Below, piece by piece: positions 34,793-43,974 of a stretch of 64,000 nucleotides of DNA. Source of the DNA: Bilifractor sp002394235. GTDB taxonomy: Bacteria; Bacillota; Clostridia; Lachnospirales; Lachnospiraceae. Position 1 is the first letter of the stretch; the number at the start of each line of letters is the position of its first letter. The notes beneath the pieces are model-generated. The model ran no database searches. It saw nothing but the letters and a program-made list of their open reading frames with translations, and had not been told where the DNA came from. The DNA is taken from assembly GCF_052118845.1 (NCBI RefSeq), contig NZ_JBQKGJ010000011.1:21161-85160 (forward strand), read 5' to 3'. The position numbers were made by a program, and so were the translations under genes.

Positions 34793-36031
34793 ATGTGGAA
34801 AGATGATGTAGCCAGAAGAGTTGCCATATTGATGGAGTATTTCTATGTGGGATGCGGGGTAGGTATCTGGGGGTTGGGACCGGAAGGAGAAGTGTTCTAT
34901 ACGTCCAGCCAGAACGCAAAAGAACTCGAACTCATTCTGAGGAGCGGGGATTGTCTCCGCTTTGCCCTTGAGGATGCAGCGGAGCTGAAAGTACCGTTTG
35001 TAATGGGCGATCCTTTGGGAATGCTGTGGGTTGGCGAGTATGCGGATATTACGAAAAACATGAATAAAATGCTCGTGCTGATGGGGCCTGTGTTTCCGTC
35101 CGCGGCATCGGAAAATGGACTTGAGCAAAGCCTGCATGACCTCGGCGTCTCTCTTGAAATAAGGAAGAAGTCCATCCGGATCATGCAGGATATCCCGATC
35201 CTGCCAATGCCTGTACTGAATCAGTATATCAGGATGCTCCACTATGCGATCACTGGCAGTATGCTGGATATGGATACGGTTGTTATCCAATATGCAGAAG
35301 AAAGGGAAAAGAAATCAAGGCAGGAGAGAAGTTTTACCGATTATGAGCGTGAAAGGAACCGGGAACAGACCATGCTCCAGTGTATCCGTGAGGGCAACCG
35401 GAACTACCATCAGATCCTGAATGATACGGTTCAGATGTCAAGGTACAGTCTGGGGTTAGATATGCCACTTCGAGAAGCAAAAGATACTTTGATCATTTTC
35501 ACTGCCGTTTGTACGCGCGCCGCTGTGGAAGGCGGGCTCTCCAATCAAAACGGCCGTGAGATGGAGCGTCAGTATCTTCAGGAGATTGAGAAATGTACAA
35601 GAGTGACAGATCTTGCGGAACTGAGACGCAGGATTATGGATGAATGTGTGGAGGCTGTCCGGTCTATAAAACAGGAAAGCACAGTGTCCCGCCCCATACT
35701 GGCGTGCTGTGATTATGTTAAAGCCCATTTTAATGAACCGATTGATCTGAAAGATATTGCCAGAAGCATTGGATATACGGAATATTATCTTACGAAACGG
35801 TTTCAGAAAGAGATGGGGATTAAGCTTCTCGATTATATTAAGAAGGTACGTCTAAACTATGCCAAGGTCTGGCTGATCACGAACGAGAAAAGCATTCAGG
35901 AGATCAGTGAGATCCTGCAGTTCAGTACGAGAAATTATTTTACAAAGGTATTCAAAGCGCAGGAGGGGATGACACCGGCAGAATACAGGGAACAGGCGAT
36001 GAATGCGGGGAATGAAACAGAAATAAGCTAA
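34793..36031 (+). CDS. AraC-family regulator with long PocR-like N-terminal region
   Basis: ATG 34793 (MWKDDVARR) follows AAGGAGAG; a longer frame opens at 34739 without such a site. 412 residues. The N-terminal ~130 residues resemble small-molecule sensor (PocR-type) domains of AraC proteins. A helical middle section follows, then the C-terminal double helix-turn-helix (IDLKDIARSIGYTEYYLTKRF, IQEISEILQFSTRNYFTKVF). It sits inside the glycan locus and likely activates the symporter and GH43-like genes. Confidence 0.85.
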   Translation: MWKDDVARRVAILMEYFYVGCGVGIWGLGPEGEVFYTSSQNAKELELILRSGDCLRFALEDAAELKVPFVMGDPLGMLWVGEYADITKNMNKMLVLMGPVFPSAASENGLEQSLHDLGVSLEIRKKSIRIMQDIPILPMPVLNQYIRMLHYAITGSMLDMDTVVIQYAEEREKKSRQERSFTDYERERNREQTMLQCIREGNRNYHQILNDTVQMSRYSLGLDMPLREAKDTLIIFTAVCTRAAVEGGLSNQNGREMERQYLQEIEKCTRVTDLAELRRRIMDECVEAVRSIKQESTVSRPILACCDYVKAHFNEPIDLKDIARSIGYTEYYLTKRFQKEMGIKLLDYIKKVRLNYAKVWLITNEKSIQEISEILQFSTRNYFTKVFKAQEGMTPAEYREQAMNAGNETEIS

Positions 36032-36122
36032 AAATTCCTCTCTTTTCACTAAAAATTGTCTGTCCATATTTTAGAAGATATCTTATCATACTGCTGCGAT
36101 CAGAACGAATGGAGGATTTTCT

Positions 36123-36241
36123 ATGGAAAGATATCTTGATACGAATCTAGATGGGCCGAGATGCCGGTGACCGTTGTCATCGACGGAAAGGAAACAGAGC
36201 TTGCACCGGGAAAATACACATTCTGGGGCAGGGCAGAGTAA
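36123..36241 (+). pseudogene. Second glycosidase remnant: start and end fused out of frame
   Basis: ATG 36123 with GGAGG upstream encodes MERYLDTNLDGPRCR then stop. MERYLDTNL looks like the first residues of GH3-type enzymes. In another frame the sequence continues EMPVTVVIDGKETELAPGK and YTFWGRAE, ending in TAA at 36239-36241, like the last residues of such an enzyme. The middle is absent. The family is less certain than for the remnant at 34394. Confidence 0.5.
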
Positions 36242-36254
36242 AAGGAGAAAAATT

Positions 36255-37298
36255 ATGTACAAGGCATTTTATCCGGGAAAAACTTGGCTGGATACGGAAG
36301 GAAAAAGGATCCATGCCCATGGCGGCTCCGTCATGTATATCGAAGGAACCTATTACTGGTATGGCGAAAATAAAGAGAAAACAACAGGGAAGGATGATAT
36401 TTGGCATTGGGGAGTCAGGTGTTATTCTTCGAAGGATCTGTATAACTGGGAAGATCAGGGACTGATCATTCCTCCGGAGGAGAATCCGGCGTCTTCCCTG
36501 TATCCTTCCTCTATGATGGACAGGCCGCATATCATATATAATAAAATGACAGGGAAATATGTATGCTGGCTTAAGATCATGAACAGGGATGGCACGCAGT
36601 CCGAGACAGTACTGACTGCAGATTCGATCCTTGGACCGTATACAAAAGTGCGTGAGGGACTGCGGCCCCTCAATATGAGCGCTGGGGATTTTGATCTGGC
36701 AGTCGCTCCAGACGGGAAGGCATATTATTATTTTGAACGGGTGCACAGCGAGACGATATGCGCAGACCTGACAGAGGATTATACAGATGTGACAGGCTAT
36801 TACAGCACACATTTTCCTCATCCTCATCCGCCCTATGTGAGGGAAGCAACGGCACACTTTTGCAGAAAGGGAAAACATTATCTTGTTACATCGGGGACGA
36901 CAGGATATCTTCCTAATCCTTCGGAAATCGCAGTGGCGGATACATGGCATGGTCCCTACAGAGTCCTCGGGAATCCCCATCCGGATGATCCATCCATGAC
37001 TTCATGGCATTCCCAGATCTCATCGGTTTTTAAAGTACAGGGGAAAAAGGATCTGTACATCGCAGTGGCCGACCGCTGGGTGCCCGGACATATGGACTGG
37101 AAATACGAAAACTATAAAAAAGTATTTGAGCGGATGTTCGATCCGGATTATGAGGGAGAAGTTCCGGATGTGGATTACGAGCTGGACAGTAACCTCAATA
37201 CTTCTTTAGCGGATTATGTGTGGCTTCCGTTCCGGTTTGATGGAGAAATGGGATATCTGGACTGGAAGGACACTTGGAGAATTGAAGAGTACGAGTAA
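36255..37298 (+). CDS. GH43-like glycoside hydrolase
   Basis: ATG 36255 (MYKAFYPGKTW) follows AAAGGAG; 347 residues, no signal peptide, hence cytoplasmic. Five-bladed propeller features: IHAHGGSVMYIEGTYYWYGE near the start, DRPHIIYNKMTGKYVCW, and GDFDLAVAPDGKAYYYF with an acidic pair. WLPFRFDG...WKDTWRIEEY at the end matches GH43 subfamilies acting on galactans or related side chains. It probably trims the glycan imported by the symporter. The intracellular location fits a transported oligosaccharide. Confidence 0.8.
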   Translation: MYKAFYPGKTWLDTEGKRIHAHGGSVMYIEGTYYWYGENKEKTTGKDDIWHWGVRCYSSKDLYNWEDQGLIIPPEENPASSLYPSSMMDRPHIIYNKMTGKYVCWLKIMNRDGTQSETVLTADSILGPYTKVREGLRPLNMSAGDFDLAVAPDGKAYYYFERVHSETICADLTEDYTDVTGYYSTHFPHPHPPYVREATAHFCRKGKHYLVTSGTTGYLPNPSEIAVADTWHGPYRVLGNPHPDDPSMTSWHSQISSVFKVQGKKDLYIAVADRWVPGHMDWKYENYKKVFERMFDPDYEGEVPDVDYELDSNLNTSLADYVWLPFRFDGEMGYLDWKDTWRIEEYE

Positions 37299-37435
37299 TT
37301 TCGGACAGATAATAAAGCCAAAAATTACCCTGGCAGACAAAAACGAATCTTAGCAGGTTCGTTTTTTTTATGTATGATTTCCTCATAAGCTATAAAATCA
37401 GCAGAACAAATTTATGAAAGAAGAGATATGACAGA

Positions 37436-39490
37436 ATGGGAAAAACAATCTATGATGCCACAAAAGATCCAAAGTACAGCAAGCCTTTTATCGATGCGGA
37501 TGAGTCGCGTGAACGTGTGCTTCCGAACGGTACAAAGCTTCCATATAGATATATGCACGGTGGATTTGAAGGGACGAATCTGAAATTCAGCTTCTGCTTT
37601 CCGCCGGAAGAAGAGTACAGAGGAAGATTCTTTCAGTATCTTTCTCCGTTTCCGGGACCGAATGAAGAAGTCGCTTCTTTGAACAAGACGGGGGAGGATG
37701 ACGTGATCGCCTTTTCTCTGCAGAACGGTGCTTATTATGTGGAAAGCAATATGGGCTCAAAGATGATGTTCGGCCCAAGTGAGTCACCTACAAGTCTTTT
37801 TGAGACGAGCGCTGCGGCTGCAGAATATTCCAGAGTAAAAGCAAAGGAAATCTATGGCTGTGAAAGACCATATGGCTATGTGTTCGGCGGAAGCGGCGGC
37901 GGATATAAGACGATGGCCTGCGTGGAAAATACGAATGCATGGGACGGGGCGGCGCCCTATGTGATCGGATCACCGGTATCTCTGCCTAACACGATCACCA
38001 TGCATGCCCAGGGGCAGAGATGTCTTCGCCGGATATTCGGGAAAATCGTGGATGCTCTTGACGCAGGCGGGAGCGGCGATATGTATGAAGGCTTGGACGA
38101 CAATGAAAAAGCAATGCTCAGGGAACTTACACTGATGGGCTTTCCACCGATCACATGGTTTATGGAAGCGGCAGGAAAGATTGACGATGGTGCACTGCCG
38201 GTTCTTATGCCTAACATCAGAGCGAAAGATCCCCAGTATTTCAAAGATTTCTGGGAAATCCCAGGATATATGGGGGCGGATCCCGAAAGCAGCGCTTCCA
38301 GGGACAGGCTGCAGTTCAGGGGAATTGTCAAAACGGTCCATGTGCCGGGAACAGTGGAAGCAAGTTCGGAGATTGACGGAAGAAATGGTGTAGATGACGC
38401 ATGGAAGAAGATGCTCACAGATGGGAAAGATGCGTGGATCGAACTGGAAGACGTACCTCAGGGAGATCTGTATCTGGGCGGCGTCAATATCACATTTGAG
38501 ACAGGGAATGCCAAAGGCAGACAGCTTCTTCTCGGAGATATCAAAGGAAAATGTCTTGTTATAGGAATGTGTTTTGGAAAAGAGGATCTGAAAGGCGTGC
38601 TCTCCGCCGTAAAATCGGGAGATGAACTAACCCTTGATAATTCCGATTATATTGCGGCGCAGTCTTACTACCGACATCAGGTTCCGGTCGATCCTTCTTT
38701 CCATGCGTGGGATCAGTTCCGCGACGAAGAAGGCAGGCCGACCCTTCCGCAGAGAGAGAATATAATGGGATATTCCATGACAGGAGTCCCGCCTCAGGAC
38801 GGAGATATCCAGTGTAAGATGATGATTACTCAGGCGCTGATGGATGAGTCTACCTGCCCGTGGTGTGGAGACTGGTATAAAAATAAGATAAAAGAGACGA
38901 AAGGGACTGATGAAAATGTAAGGCTTTATTACATGGACCGCTGCCTTCACGGGGATACATCCAGTATGGAGAGCAATATGATCATCAATTATATGGGAGC
39001 GCTCCATCAGGCCATCCTTGACCTGAGCGACTGGGTCGAAAGAGGGATCGAACCGGTTCCGGGTACTGTATACAAACGGGACGGCGGACTGATCACGCCG
39101 GCAGATACAGCTAGAAAGAGAAGAGGTATGCAACCCCTTGTCAGTCTGTATGCACAGGGAAAAACATGCGCACATGTAAAGGTCGGAGAAGAAGTTCATT
39201 TTACCGTTCATGCGGAAGTGCCGGAAGGGGCGGGAGAGATTACAGCTGTAGACTATGACCCGGTAGAGATCAGCAGACTTCCGGGTGAAAAAGTATTCCT
39301 GAACCGGGCTGAATTTATAAAGTATGAGAAAGATGGGATCCACGGTGCAGATGCCGAGTTTACGCATGTATACGACAGGCCGGGCTCATATATGGTTTCC
39401 GTCCGTGTAATGTCCAACCGGAACGGAGATGCCTCGGATCTATTTACACAGATAAAAAATCTTGCCCGTGTGAGAGTTATTGTCGAATAA
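37436..39490 (+). CDS. Large alpha/beta-hydrolase-like protein with C-terminal PKD-like domain
   Basis: 684 residues, no signal peptide. The region YGYVFGGSGGGYKTMACVEN holds a GxSxG-type nucleophile (GGSGGG) as in tannase/feruloyl-esterase-like and other alpha/beta hydrolases. A later DRCLHGD could supply the catalytic His. The C-terminal ~130 residues contain a PKD-like fold (FTHVYDRPGSYMVSVRVMS). Neighbours are a GH43-like enzyme and a sialate esterase remnant, so a role in removing acyl or aryl groups from plant or mucin glycans is plausible. I do not recognise an exact family. Confidence 0.55.
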   Translation: MGKTIYDATKDPKYSKPFIDADESRERVLPNGTKLPYRYMHGGFEGTNLKFSFCFPPEEEYRGRFFQYLSPFPGPNEEVASLNKTGEDDVIAFSLQNGAYYVESNMGSKMMFGPSESPTSLFETSAAAAEYSRVKAKEIYGCERPYGYVFGGSGGGYKTMACVENTNAWDGAAPYVIGSPVSLPNTITMHAQGQRCLRRIFGKIVDALDAGGSGDMYEGLDDNEKAMLRELTLMGFPPITWFMEAAGKIDDGALPVLMPNIRAKDPQYFKDFWEIPGYMGADPESSASRDRLQFRGIVKTVHVPGTVEASSEIDGRNGVDDAWKKMLTDGKDAWIELEDVPQGDLYLGGVNITFETGNAKGRQLLLGDIKGKCLVIGMCFGKEDLKGVLSAVKSGDELTLDNSDYIAAQSYYRHQVPVDPSFHAWDQFRDEEGRPTLPQRENIMGYSMTGVPPQDGDIQCKMMITQALMDESTCPWCGDWYKNKIKETKGTDENVRLYYMDRCLHGDTSSMESNMIINYMGALHQAILDLSDWVERGIEPVPGTVYKRDGGLITPADTARKRRGMQPLVSLYAQGKTCAHVKVGEEVHFTVHAEVPEGAGEITAVDYDPVEISRLPGEKVFLNRAEFIKYEKDGIHGADAEFTHVYDRPGSYMVSVRVMSNRNGDASDLFTQIKNLARVRVIVE

Positions 39491-39509
39491 TTGAGAGGAG
39501 TAAAGTAAA

Positions 39510-39910
39510 ATTCTGGAACCTGCAAAGATATTCAGCCGGGGAATGATCCTTCAGCGAGAGAAACCCGTTCATGTATGGGGGAAGGCTGATCCGGAAAGTG
39601 TGATCCATGTCAGGATACAGGGGAAGGAAACAGTAACAAAAGCTGATGGATCCGGAATATGGAAGGCAGTCATAGAACCGCTTTCCAGTTCATTTTCCGA
39701 AACTATGGAGATTATCTCGGATGCAGAAAAAGCAGTTATAGATAATGTGGCAGTAGGCGCGGTATGGCTGGCAGGATCAATCTGTCCCAGGCAGGGAGGG
39801 TGACTGAGATAAGGTTTGCACAGACGCCATACTATGAGATCAATCTTTACAATGAGGCAGGCATACCGGGGCTGCCTTTCAAAATAACAGATATTAGAAA
39901 AAGAGAATAG
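39510..39910 (+). pseudogene. Remnant of a sialate O-acetylesterase-type gene
   Basis: The first frame reads FSRGMILQREKPVHVWGKAD through VAVGAVWLAGS, the N-terminal region of sialate O-acetylesterases just before their GQSNM nucleophile block. It then stops at 39803. Another frame continues EIRFAQTPYYEINLYNEAGI with PGLPFKIT, the C-terminal end of the same family. The catalytic middle is deleted. GAGAGGAG precedes position 39510, but the start would be ATT, so the start codon may be lost too. Confidence 0.7.
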
Positions 39911-39921
39911 GTGAAAGAGAA

Positions 39922-40167
39922 ATGAAATTAAAAGAAGGGATTGATTACGCAAAATTTCTTGACATAGTGAAAAAATGTAGCAGGGATGTGCTGTTTGAGA
40001 CACTGGACGGCGATCAGCTCAACCTGAATTCTACATTGTCTAGATTCCTGTTTTCAACAGTTTCCGGATATGAGGGGATCATAAGGAGCGGTACAGTGAA
40101 ATGCCAGTGCGAAGCGGATAAAGAGATGCTGAAAGAATTCATTAAAGATGAACGGAGCGGGGAATGA
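39922..40167 (+). CDS. Conserved small protein of unknown function, 81 residues
   Basis: ATG 39922 follows GAAAGAGA. The product (MKLKEGIDYAKFLDIVKKCS...LFETLDGDQLNLNSTLSRFLF) is soluble and compact in appearance, with three Cys. Small proteins of this look occur widely in Lachnospiraceae, sometimes with misleading automatic names. I assign no function. It is 11 bases after the sialate esterase remnant and was probably co-transcribed with it. Confidence 0.6.
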   Translation: MKLKEGIDYAKFLDIVKKCSRDVLFETLDGDQLNLNSTLSRFLFSTVSGYEGIIRSGTVKCQCEADKEMLKEFIKDERSGE

Positions 40168-40445
40168 GGCGGCAAGAGAGGCGGCAAAGGTGGAGAAGGG
40201 TACGAGCTTTATGTAAATGGCTCCTTGTTTCTTAGCTTTTCCTCAAAGCAAAAGGTGCCTAAGGAGTTGTTATATCCGCCGAAAAAGACAAATGATAGAA
40301 TAAGTGGATCAAGTTGTTATAACGGATCGTGATATTTTTTTCTGAAAAACCTGTCAGGAGTGTTTCCAATGGTACGGAAAATGCAGGATGAAATGTGATA
40401 GACTGTTAGCAAAATGAAGAAATCACATAGAAAAGGGATGGAAGC

Positions 40446-41993
40446 ATGGATAAGAAAGATTCAGCAATCAACCGTTTTTATAAAGATTTTAATGCATTTG
40501 AAAATGCCTCTCACAAATACGAAAAGGGTGAAATCGACGCCGGGGAGTACACGGGCATTTCCAAGGGATTTGGCGACTATCTGCAGAGAGATAATCATCA
40601 GATGCTCCGAATCCGTGTGCCGGGCGGGCGGCTGACTGCGGACATGGCGGCGGCGATTCTGGATGCCTGCACCTATTATGGCGTGGATACGTTGAAGATC
40701 AGTACCGGGCAGGCACTGCAGCTGCATGATCTCAATCCGCACGCGGGCCGCAGGCTGGTGCTGCGTCTTCTGGACAAAGGAATTGTGACCAGAGGAAGCG
40801 GCGGAGACAACCCGAACAACATTACGGCTACACCGTTGTCCGGTCTGGCAACAGAAGAGTACTTTGACGTTCAGCCCTATGCGAAAGCGGCGGATGACTA
40901 TCTCCTGCGCTACATCGGTGTGCGTCCGCTCCCGAGAAAGTTCAAGATCGGATTCGCTTCTTTTCCTTCCGGGGAGATGCATATCACGATGAAGGATATC
41001 GGATTTCTGGCAAATCCGGATCATACCTTCGATGTATTTGCTGCCGGTGGGCTTGGTATCAAGCCAAGAATTGGCGTTCTGGTCGGCTCGCATGTGGATC
41101 CGTCCGAGATTCTCTATTACCTCAGGACCATGCTGGATGTCTACATGGAGAATGGCAATTACAACAATCGGAACAAGGCGCGGAGCCGTTTTCTCCAGGA
41201 GACCATGGGCGTCGACGGGTTTAAAAGCACTTTTGCCCTGCATCTGCAGGAAGTAAAAGCGGAGGGAAATCTGGATCTGTCCGTCGTGGAAGAGCAGGTG
41301 ACGAAGACGGGAGTGGATCCACTGCCGGAGGATCCGAGAATTATCCCGCAGAAGCAAAAGGGGCTCTGCGCGGTTGCCTACCATCCGCAGGGAGGGTATT
41401 TGTCTCTGGGAAGACTTCGGGAGATCATGGATCTGGCCCGTAATTGGAGAGAGATGGAACTGCGTCTGACGACGACGGGCGGCCTCTACATCGTCAATTG
41501 CACCGGGGATGAGGCCCGAAGCATGCTGGAGCTTACAAAAGACGGCTGCTCGAGCGATTTTGAGCAGTCCATTTCCTGTGTCGGGCACGCAAGGTGCGAC
41601 ATCGGTCCGGCGGATTCTCAGAAACTGCTGCAGAACTGCCTGGAGGCGGTCCGGAAAGAGCATTTCTCTCCACATACGCTGCCGCGGATGCGGATCTCCG
41701 GCTGCATTTCTTCCTGCGCAGCGCAGCAGATCGGGTTGATCGGGTGGAGAGGTGCCATCCGCAAAGACCAGGATGGAAACCGCGTGGATGCGTTCTTCTT
41801 CTCGTACGGAGGCAGCAGCATTCCGGGGAAGGAAAAGCTGGCAGAAAGTAAAATCGTCCTGCTGGCAAAGGATATCCCCGACTTCCTGGTCGCGCTGGGA
41901 AGAATTGTCGAAAAAGAACAGGTTCCGTTCGCAAAGTGGCTGGAAGGAAACGAGGAAACACTCCTTGAGCTGGTAAAACAGTACGCTGTCTGA
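40446..41993 (+). CDS. Siroheme nitrite/sulfite reductase family protein
   Basis: 515 residues with two ferredoxin-like repeats of the nitrite/sulfite reductase fold. The 4Fe-4S/siroheme cysteines are present as CVGHARC (C378, C384) and CISSC (C420, C424). Substrate-side arginines fall in LRIRVPGGRLTADM and RISGC. No fused flavin or extra ferredoxin domain, so it should take electrons from ferredoxin. It stands alone between the glycan locus and tRNA-Pro. Sulfite versus nitrite cannot be decided here. The 278-base gap before it holds no other gene. Confidence 0.85.
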   Translation: MDKKDSAINRFYKDFNAFENASHKYEKGEIDAGEYTGISKGFGDYLQRDNHQMLRIRVPGGRLTADMAAAILDACTYYGVDTLKISTGQALQLHDLNPHAGRRLVLRLLDKGIVTRGSGGDNPNNITATPLSGLATEEYFDVQPYAKAADDYLLRYIGVRPLPRKFKIGFASFPSGEMHITMKDIGFLANPDHTFDVFAAGGLGIKPRIGVLVGSHVDPSEILYYLRTMLDVYMENGNYNNRNKARSRFLQETMGVDGFKSTFALHLQEVKAEGNLDLSVVEEQVTKTGVDPLPEDPRIIPQKQKGLCAVAYHPQGGYLSLGRLREIMDLARNWREMELRLTTTGGLYIVNCTGDEARSMLELTKDGCSSDFEQSISCVGHARCDIGPADSQKLLQNCLEAVRKEHFSPHTLPRMRISGCISSCAAQQIGLIGWRGAIRKDQDGNRVDAFFFSYGGSSIPGKEKLAESKIVLLAKDIPDFLVALGRIVEKEQVPFAKWLEGNEETLLELVKQYAV

Positions 41994-41997
41994 TATG

Positions 41998-42030
41998 CGA
42001 AAAAAACATCCCGAAAGGGATGCTTTTTTC
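41998..42030 (+). terminator. Terminator after the siroheme reductase gene
   Basis: GAAAAAACATCCC pairs with GGGATGCTTTTTTC around a GAAA loop; a T run ends the stem. It can work in both directions. Confidence 0.8.
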
Positions 42031-42040
42031 ATGTGTCTAA

Positions 42041-42184
42041 TTAGTATGACAAGTTTCTTGATGAATCAACTCATCAATCAGGGAAAATAAAAAATTAAAA
42101 AATTAAAAACAGGGGTTGACATTCATGAATGAATTTAGTATGATAAGACTCGCTGATTGATCAACGCATCAATCACGAGGCTGT
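42041..42184. repeat. 94-bp duplication of the tRNA-Pro promoter/leader
   Basis: AGTATGACAAG...GATGAATCAACTCATCAATCA (42043-42079) is matched by AGTATGATAAG...GATTGATCAACGCATCAATCA (42137-42175), period 94. The second copy is the functional leader and includes a perfect TGATTGAT/ATCAATCA hairpin. The first copy has no tRNA after it and could be what is left of a second tRNA gene. Confidence 0.55.
42116..42144 (+). promoter_or_regulatory. Promoter of tRNA-Pro
   Basis: Consensus TTGACA (42116-42121), 17-base spacer and TATGAT (42139-42144); the tRNA begins 41 bases later. Confidence 0.75.
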
Positions 42185-42258
<74 letters not shown>

Positions 42259-42271
42259 TAATCGTTTTGGA

Positions 42272-42318
42272 GATGCCGCAAACCCTTAAAGAATGGGGGT
42301 TTGCGGTATCTTTTTGTT
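42272..42318 (+). terminator. Terminator of tRNA-Pro
   Basis: GATGCCGCAAACCC (42272-42285) pairs with GGGTTTGCGGTATC (42297-42310, one G-T pair), followed by TTTTTG. Its core is also the left copy of the candidate attachment repeat. Confidence 0.85.
42275..42306. repeat. Candidate attL of the mobilizable element
   Basis: This 32-base sequence (ends GCCGCAAA and TTTGCGG, centre CCTTAAAGAATGGGGG) recurs at 56515-56546 with one mismatch and in the same orientation. The integrase gene begins its 3' end 88 bases away. Caution: each copy is a self-complementary terminator, so the match may be shared terminator sequence rather than a recombination product. Confidence 0.5.
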
Positions 42319-42393
42319 TTCACGGGTTTTCACCTTTTTATCCGGAAATCTGCATGAATCTTCGTGATATAACAAAAAATATAACAAAACCGA

Positions 42394-43653
42394 TTATGCG
42401 AATAAAGTTCTCGCAGGTGCGCTCAGATCTTCAATGATACCGGAGTCCATGTTGGACTGATGCTTCATATAATGTGTGTAAATACGGAGTGTGGTGTCTG
42501 GATCCTCATGTCCCAGCCAGTACTGTACTTTCTTGATATTCCAGTTCTTGTCCAGCAGCAGGGAAGCGCAGGTGTGACGGAGCTTATGAAGCGTGATCTC
42601 CGGACGTCCGAAGCGCTGCATATCGGTCTTGAAGCGCCGTGATACCCAGTTTGGATCATAACTGTGCCCATCAGGCCAGCAGAAGACATAGCCGTCTTTG
42701 TTCTGGTATTCGTCCTTGAAGAACTTTTTATCCAGGATCTGTTGTGCAAGAATCTTTTTCAGGCAGATTTCTGCAGTGGGAAAGAGATGCAGGTCTCTTC
42801 TGCTCTCCAGAGATTTGGTCTGATCTTCGGCATAGACCGTCCTCTCCCGCACTACTGTGTGCCGGATGTGTACGATCTTATGGTCCCAGTCAATGGCTGA
42901 CCATTTCAGACCGAGGATTTCTGATCTGCGCAGACCCATGTAGACACCCATAAAGGCAATGGGAAGAAGCGGGGCATCGTTTTTGGAGAGGTATTCCAAC
43001 ATGTCCTGGATCTCATCCTCCTTGAGGAAGAGATAGTCTTCAGAGAATTTTTTGTTGGACTTATTACTTACCTTCAACCCTGCAGTTGGATCATACTTTA
43101 TCAAGCCATCGATTCTGGCACAGGTAAATGCCTCAACCAGAAGAGCCTTGTACTCTCTGACTGTGCGGACAGAGAGGGGTTCACGTTCGCCGGTTTTCTG
43201 GTTTATTTTTCCGGTGAGTCTTGCCGTTTCAAGAAAGGCCTTCACCTGCGGTGTGGTAATGGACCTGACGGGCTTTCTGGAGATCTCAAAGTCTCTTTTA
43301 AGCCGGTTGATCTGGTAGGTATACTTGTCGTAGGTTGAAGTACGGATATCGTTCTTTTTGCGTTGCAGAAGGACATCCAGGTAAGCTCCGAGAGTGATCA
43401 TGGGATCAAGACCGGCTGACAGCTCTGATATGTCTTCTTCCAGATAGGCGTAGTCATTATAAGCCTTGGCCATCAGCTTGTCTGCGTTGACCGGGCGGGG
43501 ATGTGCCTTTTTCTTTTTAGCTTCCGTTACTTGGATATGTGTGCTGACAAGCTTCCCTCGCCACAATCCTGTTTTGGGGTCCTTGTAGCGCAGTGCGATA
43601 TAGTAATAGGTTCTTCCTGATGAATGTGTTTTTGTAGTAAATGTGCCAGTCAA
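42394..43653 (-). CDS. Tyrosine site-specific integrase (Tn916 Int-like)
   Basis: 419 residues. TTG at 43653 is the start because TAAGGAGG lies seven bases upstream. An N-terminal arm-type DNA-binding domain (TYYYIALRYKDPKTGLWRGK) and a SAM-like core-binding domain are followed by the catalytic domain with Arg in MGLRRSEILGLKW, HKLRHT, WLGHEDPDTT and Tyr in IYTHYM. All recombinase residues are present, so it should be active. It integrates and excises the element with the excisionase upstream. Confidence 0.92.
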   Translation of the reverse strand: MTGTFTTKTHSSGRTYYYIALRYKDPKTGLWRGKLVSTHIQVTEAKKKKAHPRPVNADKLMAKAYNDYAYLEEDISELSAGLDPMITLGAYLDVLLQRKKNDIRTSTYDKYTYQINRLKRDFEISRKPVRSITTPQVKAFLETARLTGKINQKTGEREPLSVRTVREYKALLVEAFTCARIDGLIKYDPTAGLKVSNKSNKKFSEDYLFLKEDEIQDMLEYLSKNDAPLLPIAFMGVYMGLRRSEILGLKWSAIDWDHKIVHIRHTVVRERTVYAEDQTKSLESRRDLHLFPTAEICLKKILAQQILDKKFFKDEYQNKDGYVFCWPDGHSYDPNWVSRRFKTDMQRFGRPEITLHKLRHTCASLLLDKNWNIKKVQYWLGHEDPDTTLRIYTHYMKHQSNMDSGIIEDLSAPARTLFA

Positions 43654-43695
43654 TTTTTTACCTCCTTATGTGACCGGCAGACTGAGAATCGTTAT

Positions 43696-43974
43696 TTATA
43701 ACAGTATATCATTTTCTCTGCGTCTGCTTGTAGTTTTTTCTTTTTCTGTCTGTGTGATATCTTCTGTATTTTCTTTATTCCCCACTGTTTCTTTATTTTC
43801 CCCGTTTCCCTCAAAGAAACGGATGAGAGATGACTTGCTGATCCTGTAGGCTCTGCCTACCATGCGTGCGTCCAGCTTGTGGCTGCGGATCAGAGAGGAT
43901 GCGGTGGGCTTGCTGATCCGCATGATTTTACAGACGTCTTCCAGTGTGAGAATTTCGGGGTAGTTTTCAAGCAT
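43696..43974 (-). CDS. Excisionase-type helix-turn-helix DNA-binding protein
   Basis: 92 residues; CAGGAGGAA precedes the ATG. The first ~55 residues are a MerR/excisionase helix-turn-helix (LTLEDVCKIMRISKPTASSL, ARMVGRAYRISKSSLIRFFE). The tail is charged and disordered (Glu/Lys/Asn/Thr-rich). It is 42 bases upstream of the integrase on the same strand, the usual Xis-Int order. Confidence 0.85.
   Translation of the reverse strand: MLENYPEILTLEDVCKIMRISKPTASSLIRSHKLDARMVGRAYRISKSSLIRFFEGNGENKETVGNKENTEDITQTEKEKTTSRRRENDILL

Noticed and set aside
40446..41993. Frames on both strands inside the siroheme reductase gene, up to 523 codons
   Set aside because: The plus-strand frame has all Fe-S/siroheme motifs; the antisense frame has none and lacks a ribosome site.
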